Below are positions 1 to 10,445 of a stretch of 64,000 bases of DNA, in pieces. Position numbers and translations under genes: made by a program. The stretch's first letter is position 1. Each line of letters opens with the position of its first letter. The stretch is from contig NZ_CP023696.1 in assembly GCF_008704425.1 (NCBI RefSeq), positions 3,822,501 through 3,886,500 on the forward strand. The letters are read 5' to 3'. The DNA is from Streptomyces fradiae ATCC 10745 = DSM 40063. GTDB taxonomy: Bacteria; Actinomycetota; Actinomycetes; Streptomycetales; Streptomycetaceae. The notes under the pieces were generated by a model. It was not told the origin of the DNA. It worked only from the letters and a program-made list of their open reading frames with translations, and did no database searches.

Positions 1-2263
<2,263 letters not shown>

Positions 2264-2339
2264 AGTTGCTCGCGTCCACTGTGTTAGTTCTGAAGTAACG
2301 AACACGACCATGTTGCCGGTTGGTTGTTATCTTCATAGT

Positions 2340-2458
2340 GTTTCGGTGGTCATAGCGTTAGGGAAACGCCCGGTTACATTCCGAACCCGGAAGCTAAGCC
2401 TTTCAGCGCCGATGGTACTGCAGGGGGGACCCTGTGGGAGAGTAGGACGCCGCCGAAC
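2340..2458 (+). rRNA. 5S ribosomal RNA
   Basis: About 119 nt starting gtttcggtggtcatagcg and ending cgccgaac, the typical Streptomyces 5S sequence with its terminal helix and the conserved ccgaacccggaagctaagcc loop. It lies about 75 bp after the 23S end, consistent with co-transcription and processing from one precursor. Confidence 0.96.
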
Positions 2459-2467
2459 TATCATTCA

Positions 2468-2510
2468 GCCTCGGGCCTGGAAACCATGTTTCCAGGCCCG
2501 AGGCTTTTCT
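2468..2510 (+). terminator. rRNA operon terminator
   Basis: A perfect 16-bp stem (2468-2483 with 2489-2504) with a 5-nt loop is followed by tttt, directly after 5S. This is a strong intrinsic terminator closing the rRNA operon before the HAD gene at 2529. Confidence 0.9.
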
Positions 2511-2528
2511 GCGTTCTAGGGTGGCCTT

Positions 2529-3173
2529 ATGCGCTACGACCTGGTCATATTCGACAACGACGGCGTCCTCGTGGACAGTGAGCCGCTGTCCAACACCATC
2601 CTGGCCGGCTACCTCACCGAGCTCGGGCACCCCACCACGTACGAGGACTCCCTGCGCGACTACATGGGCGGCGCCGTCCACCGGATCCACGACACCATTC
2701 GGGAGCGGACCGGGAAGCCGCTGCCCGACGACTTCGACGAGACGTTCCACGCGCGGGTCTTCGCCGCCTTCGAGCGGGAGCTGACCGCCGTCGACGGAGT
2801 GACCGGCGTCCTCGGGGAGTTGGTCGCCCGCGGCGTCCCCTACTGCGTCGCCTCCTCCGGCAGCCACGAGCGCATCCGCGTCGGGCACCGCAAGACCGGA
2901 CTCGACCGGTGGTTCGCGCCGGACGTCGTGTTCAGCGCCCAGGACGTCGGCAGGGGCAAGCCCGCGCCCGACCTGTTCCTCCACGCCGCCGAGCGGATGG
3001 GCGCCGCACCCGAGCGGTGCGTCGTCGTCGAGGACAGCCCCCTCGGCATCCAGGCCGCACGCGCCGCCGGCATGGCCGTCCACGCCTTCACGGCCATGAG
3101 CGGCCCGGACCGGCTGCCCGGCGCCGACGGCTACTTCGACGACATGGCCCGCCTGCCCGCGCTGGTGCTGTGA
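2529..3173 (+). CDS. HAD-superfamily hydrolase (beta-phosphoglucomutase-like)
   Basis: A 214-residue cytosolic phosphatase or phosphomutase of the HAD subfamily with a helical cap. Motif I is visible near residue 8 (FDNDGVLVDSEP, nucleophile and acid-base Asp). Motif II is the Ser in CVASSGS near 109, motif III the Lys in GRGKPAPD near 143, and motif IV is VVEDSPLGI near 167. Length fits the family. The ATG at 2529 has agggtgg upstream and begins 18 bp after the rRNA terminator. The substrate cannot be read from sequence; small phosphosugars are usual for the family. Confidence 0.9.
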   Translation: MRYDLVIFDNDGVLVDSEPLSNTILAGYLTELGHPTTYEDSLRDYMGGAVHRIHDTIRERTGKPLPDDFDETFHARVFAAFERELTAVDGVTGVLGELVARGVPYCVASSGSHERIRVGHRKTGLDRWFAPDVVFSAQDVGRGKPAPDLFLHAAERMGAAPERCVVVEDSPLGIQAARAAGMAVHAFTAMSGPDRLPGADGYFDDMARLPALVL

Positions 3174-3296
3174 CGCCCCCGTCCAGCGGCTGAGCGCCGC
3201 CGGGCCCCGTCGCGCCCTGACCGAGGCGCGGCTGCGGCGGGGCCCCGCCGTACGCCGGATCATGCGCCGGACCCGGCGACCGATACGGTGGCGGTC

Positions 3297-4481
3297 ATGA
3301 GCGGCCGCGCACTGTTGATGTGGGATGACGCAGTCACCGGGTACGACTTCGGGCCCGGCCATCCGATGGACCCCGTACGCCTGGGGCTCACCAGGGAACT
3401 GGTGAGCGCCCTCGGGCTGGACCGGGCCGTCGAGGTGCGGGCGGCCAGGCCCGCCGGGGACTCCACGCTGCGGCTGGTGCACCGCGAGGACTACATCGCC
3501 GCCGTGCGCGCCGCCTCCGCCGACCCGCGCCACGCCGACCAGGCGTACGGGCTCGGCACCGTCGACGACCCGGCGTTCACCGGCATGCACGAGGCGTCCG
3601 CCCGTATCGCCGGGCTGTCGGTGGGCGCCGCCGAGGCGGTGTGGCGCGGCGACACCCACCGCGCGGTCAATTTCACCGGCGGCCTCCACCACGCCATGCC
3701 GGGCGCCGCCGCCGGGTTCTGCGTCTACAACGACGCCGCCCTCGCCATCGCGCGGCTCCTCGAACTCGGCGCCGAACGCGTCGCGTACCTCGACGTGGAC
3801 GTCCACCACGGCGACGGCGTGCAGGCCGTGTTCCAGGACGACCCGCGGGTCCTGACCATCTCCGTCCACGAGCACCCCCGCACCCTCTTCCCCGGCACCG
3901 GCTGGCCCGAGGAGACCGGCGGGCCCGGCGCGGGCGCGGGCAGCGCCGTCAACCTCGCCCTCCCGGCCGGCACCGGCGACGCCGGATGGCTGCGGGCCTT
4001 CCACGCCGTCGTCCCCGAACTCCTCGCCGACTTCCGGCCGCAGGTCCTCGTCACCCAGCACGGCGCCGACACCCACTTCGAGGATCCGCTCGCGCACCTC
4101 GCGGTCTCCCTCGACGCCCAGCGGGCGGTGCAGCTGGCGTGCCGGGGGCTCGCCGACGAGTACGTCGAGGGCGGCCGGTGGCTCGCCCTGGGCGGCGGCG
4201 GTTACGCCGTCGTGGACGTGGTGCCGCGCTCCTGGGCGCACCTCGTGGCCATCGTCGCCGGCGCGGACGTACCGCCCGAGACGCTCGTCCCGGAGGAGTG
4301 GCGGAGCATCGTGTACGCGCGGACCAGGCAGCCGGGTCCGCGCCGTATGACGGACGGCCGGTGGCCCGTGACCTGGCGGGCCTGGGAGGACGGCTACGAC
4401 CCCGAGGACCGGCTCGACCAGGCGGTGCTGGCGACCCGGCGGGCCGTGTTCCCGCTGCGCGGGCTCCTGGTCCACCCGTGA
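3297..4481 (+). CDS. acuC: AcuC-like histone-deacetylase-family protein
   Basis: A 394-residue member of the arginase/deacetylase fold used by acetoin-utilisation protein AcuC, a Zn-dependent lysine deacetylase linked in bacteria to acetyl-CoA synthetase control. The N-terminal HPMDPVRL, GGLHHAMPGAAAGFCVYND, AYLDVDVHHGDGVQAVF (metal-ligand Asp and His), QHGADTHFEDPLAHL and LGGGGY blocks are all present in family order. I chose the ATG at 3297; an in-frame GTG nine bases upstream (3288) is equally possible, as neither has a clear Shine-Dalgarno. Whether it acts on acetyl-CoA synthetase here is inference. Confidence 0.9.
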   Translation: MSGRALLMWDDAVTGYDFGPGHPMDPVRLGLTRELVSALGLDRAVEVRAARPAGDSTLRLVHREDYIAAVRAASADPRHADQAYGLGTVDDPAFTGMHEASARIAGLSVGAAEAVWRGDTHRAVNFTGGLHHAMPGAAAGFCVYNDAALAIARLLELGAERVAYLDVDVHHGDGVQAVFQDDPRVLTISVHEHPRTLFPGTGWPEETGGPGAGAGSAVNLALPAGTGDAGWLRAFHAVVPELLADFRPQVLVTQHGADTHFEDPLAHLAVSLDAQRAVQLACRGLADEYVEGGRWLALGGGGYAVVDVVPRSWAHLVAIVAGADVPPETLVPEEWRSIVYARTRQPGPRRMTDGRWPVTWRAWEDGYDPEDRLDQAVLATRRAVFPLRGLLVHP

Positions 4482-4657
4482 GCCCGCCCGTCGGAACGTG
4501 AGCCCCTGAGGGGCCCTGGGCCCCTGAGATCGTGGGTCCGTGGGTCCGTCATACCGTCACGAGGGCCCGTCCCCGCGCCTTCGCGCCGTTACGCCAACCG
4601 TGCGGAGCGGTGTCGTTCGCGGTCCGCGTCCGGGGTGCGTACGGCACCATCGGCGGC

Positions 4658-5473
4658 GTGCTGAGTACCGGGGCGCTGCGCGCGCATCTGCTGGCGGCGG
4701 GACTGGCCGGGCCCGTCGCCACGGCGCGCGAGAAGAGCCTGCGCAACTACCGGCTGTTCGCCGCCCGCGATCCGCGCGTCACGCTCGGCCTGGACCCCGA
4801 ACGGCCCTGGGACGAGCGGGAACTGCTGCGGCTGATGGCCGACCGGTGCGGGGTGTCGGGCGACCCCGGGCTGCGGACCGGGCGCGATGTGATCGACCCC
4901 GAGCGGACCCTGCGGGCCCTGGACGCGTTCGCCGCGCGGCTCGCCGCCGCGGCCCGGCGCCGCGCCCCCGTGCTGTTCGGGACGGGGCACCCGCACAGGC
5001 TGCTGGGCTTCTACGCCACTCTGGCAGACGCCATGTCGTCGGCGGGATGTCCTGTACTCACCCCCGCGCAGGGGAGATGTGTCGACATAACGACCCGATT
5101 CGGCGTACGCACGCACCGACTCGCCTACGCGCGCGGTGTCGCCGTCGTACGGGAGCGGGGAGGCGCGGGCGACGGTGGTGAAGCGGGCGCACACACCCAT
5201 TCGCCGTTGCCCGTGCGGGTGGTCCTGGGGGTGGCGGCCGAGGCCGGCGGACCCCTTCCGGAACTGGTCGTGGGGGACCACGGCTGGGTCTGCGGGGCAG
5301 GTCAGCTGGGCATCGAGGCGATGGGCCTGGCCGACACGGACGACCCCGCGCTCTTCGTCGGGGAGGCGGAGGGACAGGTGGCGGTCGCGGTGCCGGTCGA
5401 CGACGCCGTACCGGCCGATTACTACCGCCCGCTCTCTCGCTATGTACTCAATCGGGCCTGTCTGTCACAGTAG
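4658..5473 (+). CDS. Conserved actinomycete protein, phosphatase-like
   Basis: A 271-residue soluble protein of a family conserved in Streptomyces upstream of the bldN region and often labelled phosphatase. I see no canonical HAD or metallophosphatase signature, so that name is weak. Features are a basic helical N-terminus (SLRNYRLFAARDPRVTLG), FGTGHPHRLL near residue 110 and a C-terminal VVGDHGWVCGAGQLGIEAMG block. The GTG at 4658 is chosen because family similarity begins there; the frame stays open about 126 bp further upstream. The 176 bp between acuC and this gene hold only a short GC palindrome at 4510-4524. Confidence 0.75.
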   Translation: MLSTGALRAHLLAAGLAGPVATAREKSLRNYRLFAARDPRVTLGLDPERPWDERELLRLMADRCGVSGDPGLRTGRDVIDPERTLRALDAFAARLAAAARRRAPVLFGTGHPHRLLGFYATLADAMSSAGCPVLTPAQGRCVDITTRFGVRTHRLAYARGVAVVRERGGAGDGGEAGAHTHSPLPVRVVLGVAAEAGGPLPELVVGDHGWVCGAGQLGIEAMGLADTDDPALFVGEAEGQVAVAVPVDDAVPADYYRPLSRYVLNRACLSQ

Positions 5474-5599
5474 CGGCGGATGGCTGCTCCTCTTCCCCAC
5501 CCGTATCAACCGCCCCTAGTCTGGGCAGTGAGCGCACAGCGACGAAGAGTCACCGGAGGGGAAGCCGGTGGCGTCATGTGCGGAAGGTACAGGTGGGTC

Positions 5600-5812
5600 A
5601 TGGTTGCTGCTGGCGAGACTCCTCTCAACGAGGTCAGGTTCCTTACCGTGGCGGAAGTCGCCTCGGTCATGCGCGTGTCGAAGATGACCGTGTACCGCTT
5701 GGTGCACAGCGGTCATCTGCCGGCGATCCGGGTGGGCAGGTCCTTCCGGGTGCCGGAGCAGGCGGTGCACGAGTACCTCCGCGACTCCTTCGTGGGGGTG
5801 GAGACGGCGTAG
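5600..5812 (+). CDS. BldC-like excisionase-family DNA-binding protein
   Basis: A 70-residue protein that is almost entirely one MerR/excisionase-type winged helix. FLTVAEVASVMRVSKMTVYR gives the recognition helix and HLPAIRVGRSFRVPEQAVHEYL the wing. It is a paralogue of the developmental regulator BldC. The start is fixed by aggtggg nine bases before the ATG at 5600; the upstream extension of the frame has poor codon usage. It probably corresponds to the small regulator next to bldN in S. coelicolor that I remember as a BldD target (bdtA), but that link is from memory. Confidence 0.88.
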   Translation: MVAAGETPLNEVRFLTVAEVASVMRVSKMTVYRLVHSGHLPAIRVGRSFRVPEQAVHEYLRDSFVGVETA

Positions 5813-5838
5813 TCCTCGGTCCGTGCACCGCCCTCGGA

Positions 5839-5868
5839 TTACGAGCTCGGCGCTTCGGCGGGTAGGCT
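5839..5868 (+). promoter_or_regulatory. Probable promoter of the small ribosomal protein gene
   Basis: TTACGA (5839-5844), 18-bp spacer, TAGGCT (5863-5868). This reads as a vegetative (HrdB-type) promoter about 90 bp upstream of the GTG at 5957. It is based on motif similarity only. Confidence 0.45.
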
Positions 5869-5956
5869 AGGCCGACGTAGGTCGTGTGGGCCCAGACGCC
5901 CCGCACCGAGATTCCCGCTTGTGCGGGGATGTTCCGAGAAGTGAGCGAGGGTAGTC

Positions 5957-6055
5957 GTGGGCTCTGTTATCAAGAAGCGGCGCAAGCGGATGGCGAAGAA
6001 GAAGCACCGCAAGCTTCTGAAGCGCACCCGCGTTCAGCGCCGTAACAAGAAGTAA
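5957..6055 (+). CDS. AURKAIP1/COX24-domain small ribosomal protein (bS22-like)
   Basis: A 32-residue, extremely basic protein ([20 protein letters not shown], then [12 protein letters not shown]). It matches the short AURKAIP1/COX24-domain protein of actinobacteria, seen in mycobacterial ribosomes as bS22 in the 30S subunit near the decoding region. It starts with GTG; gagcgagg lies 8 to 15 bases upstream. It has its own likely promoter and a strong downstream terminator, so it is probably transcribed alone and highly. Confidence 0.9.
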   Translation: MGSVIKKRRKRMAKKKHRKLLKRTRVQRRNKK

Positions 6056-6076
6056 GCGGCGGCTGTACGTGCGCCT

Positions 6077-6112
6077 CGCGGCCCTTCCACCGGTTCCGGT
6101 GGGAGGGCCGCG
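6077..6112 (+). terminator. Strong hairpin terminator
   Basis: A perfect 17-bp GC-rich stem (6077-6093 with 6096-6112) with a 2-nt loop, 21 bp after the bS22-like stop codon. It has no U-tract, as is common in Streptomyces. Confidence 0.8.
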
Positions 6113-6156
6113 GTCATTCCCGGCCCGGTCATTCCCGGCCCGGTCGTTCCCGGCCC
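6112..6156. repeat. Three tandem 15-bp repeats
   Basis: The unit ggtcattcccggccc occurs three times in a row (third copy with one change, gttccc). It sits between the terminator and the epimerase start. No function is evident. Confidence 0.85.
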
Positions 6157-6292
6157 GGTCGGCCCGTCTCGCGGGGCGGGCCTTCCGTGTGGGGTGTGGC
6201 CGGTTCCGGGGCCCGTGTCCGGCGCCGTCCGGCGGCGACCGGCTACGGTGGCAGCCACACGCGTCGCGGGGACCGAACGGAAGGCGCTGAAC

Positions 6293-7399
6293 GTGGGCAG
6301 GGTCGTGCTCGTCACCGGGGTGGCCAGGCAGCTCGCCGGCCGTTTCGTACGGCGCGTGATGCGCGACCCGGACGTCGACCGGGTCGTCGGGGTGGACGCC
6401 GTTCCGCCGGAGCACCCGCTGGGCGGCGCGGAGTTCGTCCGCGCGGACATCCGGCAGCCCGTCATGGGCCGGGTGCTCGCCGAGCACGGGGTCGACACGG
6501 TGGTGCACATGGACGTCTCCGCCGCCGCCCCGCCCGGCGGTGGCGGCCGGGCGGCGGCCAAGGAGACCAACGTCATCGGGACGATGCAGCTCCTCGGCGC
6601 CTGCCAGCGGAGCCCCGCCGTCCGCCGGCTCGTGGTCCGCTCCAGCACCGTGGTGTACGGCTCGGCGCCGCGCGACCCGGCGGTGTTCACGGAGGCGACG
6701 CCGCCCAAGTCCCTGCCGGGCGGCGGCTTCGCGAAGGACGTCGCCGAGGTCGAGGGGTATGTGCGCGGTTTCGCCCGGCGCCGCCCCGACGTGGCCGTGT
6801 GCGTCCTGCGGTTCGCGAGCATCCTGGGGCCCGGCGCGGACTCCCCGCTGAGCCAGTACCTGTCGCTGCCGGTGCTGCCGACCGTCCTCGGGTACGACCC
6901 GCGGCTGCAGTTCGTCCACGAGGACGACGTGCTGGACGTGCTGGCCATCGCGGCGGCCGAGCCGCGCCGGGGGACGCTCAACAGCGGCACGTTCAACATC
7001 GCGGGCGACGGGGTGCTGACCCTGTCGCAGTGCGCGCGGCGGCTCGGCAGGCCGACGCTGCCCCTGCTGCCGCCGGCCGTCACGTGGGCGGGCACGGCGC
7101 TGCGGACGCTGGGCGTGAGCGACGTCTCCCCGGAGCAGATCCGGCTCCTCACGCACGGCAGGGTGGTCAGCACGGTACAGATGCGCGAGACCCTCGGGTT
7201 CGAGCCGGCCCACACGACGGCGGAGGCATTCGCGGCCTTCGTACGGCGCCGGGGCCCCGGCCTGCTGCCGCCGGCCGCGCTGGCGGCGGCGGTCGACCGG
7301 GTGGCGGCGGGCCTCGGCGACGGGGTGGCGGCGCATCTGGGGCGGATGGTGGCGACGGACGAGCGGCGTTCGGCCGCCGGGACGAGGAGCGCGGGCTGA
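6293..7399 (+). CDS. NAD-dependent epimerase/dehydratase family protein
   Basis: A 368-residue extended short-chain dehydrogenase. The Rossmann start RVVLVTGVARQLAGRFVRR carries a degenerate glycine motif (GVARQLAG). Further blocks are VVHMDVSAAA, a Ser/Tyr-type active-site region VVRSSTVVYGSAPRDP near 120 and LRFASILGPGADSP near 165. The GTG at 6293 is chosen where family similarity begins (aagg about ten bases upstream). The frame remains open to 6194 but that part lacks similarity. It is followed two bases later by the acyltransferase gene, so the two are probably translated from one message. The substrate is unknown. Confidence 0.85.
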   Translation: MGRVVLVTGVARQLAGRFVRRVMRDPDVDRVVGVDAVPPEHPLGGAEFVRADIRQPVMGRVLAEHGVDTVVHMDVSAAAPPGGGGRAAAKETNVIGTMQLLGACQRSPAVRRLVVRSSTVVYGSAPRDPAVFTEATPPKSLPGGGFAKDVAEVEGYVRGFARRRPDVAVCVLRFASILGPGADSPLSQYLSLPVLPTVLGYDPRLQFVHEDDVLDVLAIAAAEPRRGTLNSGTFNIAGDGVLTLSQCARRLGRPTLPLLPPAVTWAGTALRTLGVSDVSPEQIRLLTHGRVVSTVQMRETLGFEPAHTTAEAFAAFVRRRGPGLLPPAALAAAVDRVAAGLGDGVAAHLGRMVATDERRSAAGTRSAG

Positions 7400-7401
7400 C
7401 G

Positions 7402-8565
7402 ATGGCGGACGCCAAGATCATTCCCTTCGACCCCTTCGACGAGGACCGCCCCCGGGGCGGGGCCTCCCGTGCCGCACGGGGGCGCGACGCTCCGGCCGCC
7501 CGCCCGGTGACCGCCCTGCCGGGCCGGTCGGCCGCCGCGCCGGACGACGGCCGGGCGCAGGGCGCCGGGGGCGCGGCGCCGGACGACGGGGCCTCGCGCG
7601 GGGCCGGTGCGGCGCACCCGGCCGGGCGGGGGCCGGCCGGCGGGCCCGCGCCCGGGGCGGGTTCGGGCGCCGGGGCCGGGTCGGGGGCCGGGGCCGAGGG
7701 CGGTGCGGACGGACCGGGCCGGGAGGACGGCTGGGACCGGCGGCTCGCGGCGGGGCTCGCGTTCCTGCGGCGGCGGATCACCGGTGCTTACGAGGTCGAC
7801 GAGTTCGGCTTCGACGAGGAGCTGACCGACCAGGTCCTGATGTCGCTGCTGCGGCCCCTGTTCGACACGTACTTCCGCGTCGAGGTGCGGGGCGTCGAGA
7901 ACATCCCGGCCGAGGGCGGCGCCCTGGTCGTGGCGAACCACTCGGGCACGGTGCCGCTGGACGCGCTGATGATGCAGGTGGCGGTGCACGACCACCATCC
8001 GGCGGGGCGTCACCTGCGGCTGCTCGCCGCGGACCTGGTGTTCATGCTGCCGGTCGTCAGCGAGCTGGCCCGCAAGGCCGGGCACACCCTGGCGTGTACG
8101 GAGGACGCGGAGCGGCTGCTCGGGCGCGGTGAGGTCGTCGGAGTGATGCCGGAGGGCTTCAAGGGGATCGGCAAGCCGTTCGGCGAGCGGTACAAGCTGC
8201 AGCGGTTCGGGCGGGGCGGGTTCGTGTCGACGGCGCTGCGCACGCGGGCGCCGATCGTGCCGTGCTCCATCGTCGGGGCGGAGGAGACGTACCCGATGGT
8301 CGGCAACGCGAAGACGCTGGCGCGGCTGCTGGGGCTGCCGTACTTCCCGCTGACGCCGACGTTCCCGTGGCTGGGGCCGCTGGGTGCGCTGCCGCTGCCG
8401 ACGAAGTGGACGATCGAGTTCGGTGAGCCGATCCCGACGGACGGGTACGCGCCGGAGGCGGCGGAGGACCCGATGCTGATGTTCAACCTGACGGACCAGG
8501 TGCGGGAGCGGATCCAGCACACGCTCTACGCACTGCTGGTGCGGCGGCGGTCGGTGTTCTTCTGA
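7402..8565 (+). CDS. Lysophospholipid acyltransferase family protein (PlsC-like)
   Basis: 387 residues. The first ~115 are a disordered G/A/P/D-rich segment with GAGSGAGAGSGAGA-type runs. The rest is a PlsC/LPLAT domain with VVANHSGTVPLDALM (catalytic His-Asp block), GVMPEGFKGIGKPF (phosphate-binding EGF block) and VPCSIVGAEETYP near 290. It likely transfers acyl chains to glycerolipids at the inner face of the membrane. It starts two bases after the epimerase stop codon. The low-complexity N-terminus is longer than the catalytic core needs and is the odd part. Confidence 0.87.
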   Translation: MADAKIIPFDPFDEDRPRGGASRAARGRDAPAARPVTALPGRSAAAPDDGRAQGAGGAAPDDGASRGAGAAHPAGRGPAGGPAPGAGSGAGAGSGAGAEGGADGPGREDGWDRRLAAGLAFLRRRITGAYEVDEFGFDEELTDQVLMSLLRPLFDTYFRVEVRGVENIPAEGGALVVANHSGTVPLDALMMQVAVHDHHPAGRHLRLLAADLVFMLPVVSELARKAGHTLACTEDAERLLGRGEVVGVMPEGFKGIGKPFGERYKLQRFGRGGFVSTALRTRAPIVPCSIVGAEETYPMVGNAKTLARLLGLPYFPLTPTFPWLGPLGALPLPTKWTIEFGEPIPTDGYAPEAAEDPMLMFNLTDQVRERIQHTLYALLVRRRSVFF

Positions 8566-8620
8566 GGCCGTCTCCCGCGTGCCGGTGGCGCCGTCCGGCC
8601 GGGGACGGGGCCGGGGACGG

Positions 8621-8657
8621 CTCAGGGCGCCGCTCCTGACCGGAGCGGCGCCCTGAG
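8621..8657. terminator. Bidirectional hairpin between acyltransferase gene and rsbN
   Basis: A perfect 15-bp stem (8621-8635 with 8643-8657) and 7-nt loop between two convergent genes. It probably serves both. Confidence 0.8.
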
Positions 8658-8723
8658 TCCGTTCGTACGGGCGCACCCTCGTACCGTCCGTGCCGGAGCA
8701 GCGGGCCGGTGGGGGCCGCCCGG

Positions 8724-9947
8724 CTAGCCGGCGTCCTCGCCGTCGATGCCGAGGCCCGGGAGGATGCCCGGGAGCAGCGGCGGGAGCGTCACGTCGGGTG
8801 CGGGAGCGGGGGACTCCTGCGGGCCGTCCTGGGAGGGCGGCGTCGACGTGGCGGGCCCGTCCGGATCGAGGAGGCCGCCCGTGCCGCCGCCGAGGAGGCC
8901 CTGGTCGGTGTCCTGGCCGGTGCCGCCGGTCGGGCGGGGGCTGGTGCCCGTCCCGTCCGAGCCGCCCGTGCCGCCCGGTGCCGGGGCGTCCTGGCCGCCC
9001 GGTGCCTGGCCCGACGGGCCGGGGCCCGTGGAGCGGTCGGGGGCCGTGGACCCGGTGGATCCGGGGCCGGTCCTGCCCGGCGCGCTGCCGGGCAGCTTGG
9101 ACTTGAGCGGGGCGACCTGCTGGTCTATGGCGTCGAAGACCGAGGTCACCTGGTCCCGTACGTCGGTGAGCTGGGGTGGGAGCTTGGCGCGCAGTCCGTC
9201 CCAGGTGCCGCGGTGGCTGCGGGCGAACGAGTCGAGCGTGGCCATGGGGCCGATGGCGCCGTCGCGCTCGTAGGCGAGGCGGAGCAGGCGGTGGCCCTCG
9301 GCCACGTCCTGCTGCATGCCGTTGAGCGTGCGGCGGATCTCGCCGAGCGACTCGTGGTCCAGGTCGCCGGACCGGCCGCGCTCCAGGAGGCGGCGGGCCT
9401 CGCTGAGCCGGGTGGAGGCGTGGTCGAGGTGGATCCCTCCGCGGTCCGCCTCGTCGTCGGCGAGGCCGAGCCGCAGGTCCTCCATGCCGCGCTTGAGCCC
9501 GTAGAGCGAGTCACCGGGGAGGGCGTCGGAACTGGCAGCGGCCACTCCGCTGAACGCGCCCGCCGCCACGCCCACGGTGAGGCCGCCGGCGGCGAGCCCC
9601 TTCGTCCAGCGGGTGCGGGGCCGCAATCTCCGGAGGGCGGTGGCGCGGTGCGCGCCGCGGCCGCTCGACGTCCGCTGCTCCGGAACCGTAGGGTCCGCGG
9701 ACGCACCGCCCGCGGCCGTGCCCTCCTGGAACATCGCCTCCATGGCGGCGACCAGTTGGGCTCGCTGCACCACTTTCACTTCGGGGTCCATCGCCGGCTT
9801 CGGCAGCTCGCCGAGGCTGTCGGCCAGGGCCAGGAGCCGACTCTGGTCGCCGGCTTCGGCCGGCGCCTCGGACTGCTGGGCCGCCTGATCTTCCAGGGCC
9901 TGGGCGAAGGCGTTCGCCCGCCGGTGCGCCGATACGTTCGCGATCAC
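8724..9947 (-). CDS. rsbN: RsbN-like anti-sigma factor for BldN (DUF5667)
   Basis: A 407-residue membrane protein downstream of bldN in the position and with the architecture of the anti-sigma factor RsbN. The cytoplasmic N-terminal domain starts IANVSAHRRANAFAQALED. A single hydrophobic segment follows near residues 110-130 (KGLAAGGLTVGVAAGAF), then a helical DUF5667 region (SDALPGDSLYGLKRGMEDLR) and a long P/G/T/S tail. The start is decided by the ribosome site: gagaggaggtg abuts an upstream GTG (9956) with no spacer but lies six bases from the GTG at 9947. RsbN holds sigma-BldN inactive at the membrane in S. venezuelae; the role here is inferred. Confidence 0.88.
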   Translation of the reverse strand: MIANVSAHRRANAFAQALEDQAAQQSEAPAEAGDQSRLLALADSLGELPKPAMDPEVKVVQRAQLVAAMEAMFQEGTAAGGASADPTVPEQRTSSGRGAHRATALRRLRPRTRWTKGLAAGGLTVGVAAGAFSGVAAASSDALPGDSLYGLKRGMEDLRLGLADDEADRGGIHLDHASTRLSEARRLLERGRSGDLDHESLGEIRRTLNGMQQDVAEGHRLLRLAYERDGAIGPMATLDSFARSHRGTWDGLRAKLPPQLTDVRDQVTSVFDAIDQQVAPLKSKLPGSAPGRTGPGSTGSTAPDRSTGPGPSGQAPGGQDAPAPGGTGGSDGTGTSPRPTGGTGQDTDQGLLGGGTGGLLDPDGPATSTPPSQDGPQESPAPAPDVTLPPLLPGILPGLGIDGEDAG

Positions 9948-10077
9948 TGGCGGCACCTCCTCTCGTCATGACGGTCGACTCCCCAGGGGGTCCGGAAGGT
10001 TGCACACGTTGAGCACATCCACACGTACGAGTGAGTGGCTGTGGACAGGGCGCGACCAGAGGGAGCCTGCATCCCGC

Positions 10078-10106
10078 ACAACGAGTGTCGCGGCACCTGG
10101 GTTACG
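10078..10106 (-). promoter_or_regulatory. Candidate sigma-BldN-type promoter of rsbN
   Basis: Read on the minus strand: CGTAAC (10106-10101), 17-bp spacer, CGTTGT (10083-10078). This resembles the CGTAAC / CGTTGA pattern I recall for BldN-dependent chaplin and rodlin promoters. Transcription would start about 120 bp before the rsbN GTG, giving BldN-driven synthesis of its own inhibitor. Confidence 0.5.
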
Positions 10107-10139
10107 GAGGGAAGATGTTCGGACCAGGGCGTCATGAGG

Positions 10140-10445
10140 CGGTCACCGGGGGTGAGTTGGCGGGAGGGGGGCCGACGGGGCGGCGGCGGGCCGGGGGCGG
10201 GGCTGAGCGGTGGGGTGTGGGTGGGACCTGCGGTGGGGCTTCGGGGGGACGGAGGGACGGGGCCCGGGGGCCTGGTGCGGGGCTCGGGGCTCGGGACGGG
10301 TGCGGGAGAGGGGGACGGGCGGCCGGCGGGGCGGGGCGGTCCGGTGTCCGGGTCCGTCCGGGGACGGGGCGGGGTGGGGCGGAGCGGGGAGGCCGCGCGG
10401 GACGGGGCGGTCGGGACTGAGGGGAGGGCGGGGACGGGCGGAGGG
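10140..10445. other. G-rich intergenic stretch between bldN and rsbN
   Basis: About 300 bp with extreme strand asymmetry: the plus strand is made largely of runs of three or more G, the minus strand of C runs. It lies just after the bldN stop codon and before the rsbN promoter. Open frames across it are low-complexity products of the skew. No gene or clear hairpin terminator is visible; G-quadruplex formation is possible. Confidence 0.6.

Noticed and set aside
2403..4475. 690-codon open frame on the minus strand opposite the HAD and AcuC genes
   Set aside because: High-GC antisense shadow: Val/Gly/His-rich, no domains, while the plus strand encodes two clear enzymes and 5S rRNA.
10039..10047. 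Single DnaA-box-like TGTGGACAG upstream of rsbN
   Set aside because: Lone and imperfect; expected by chance at this length scale.
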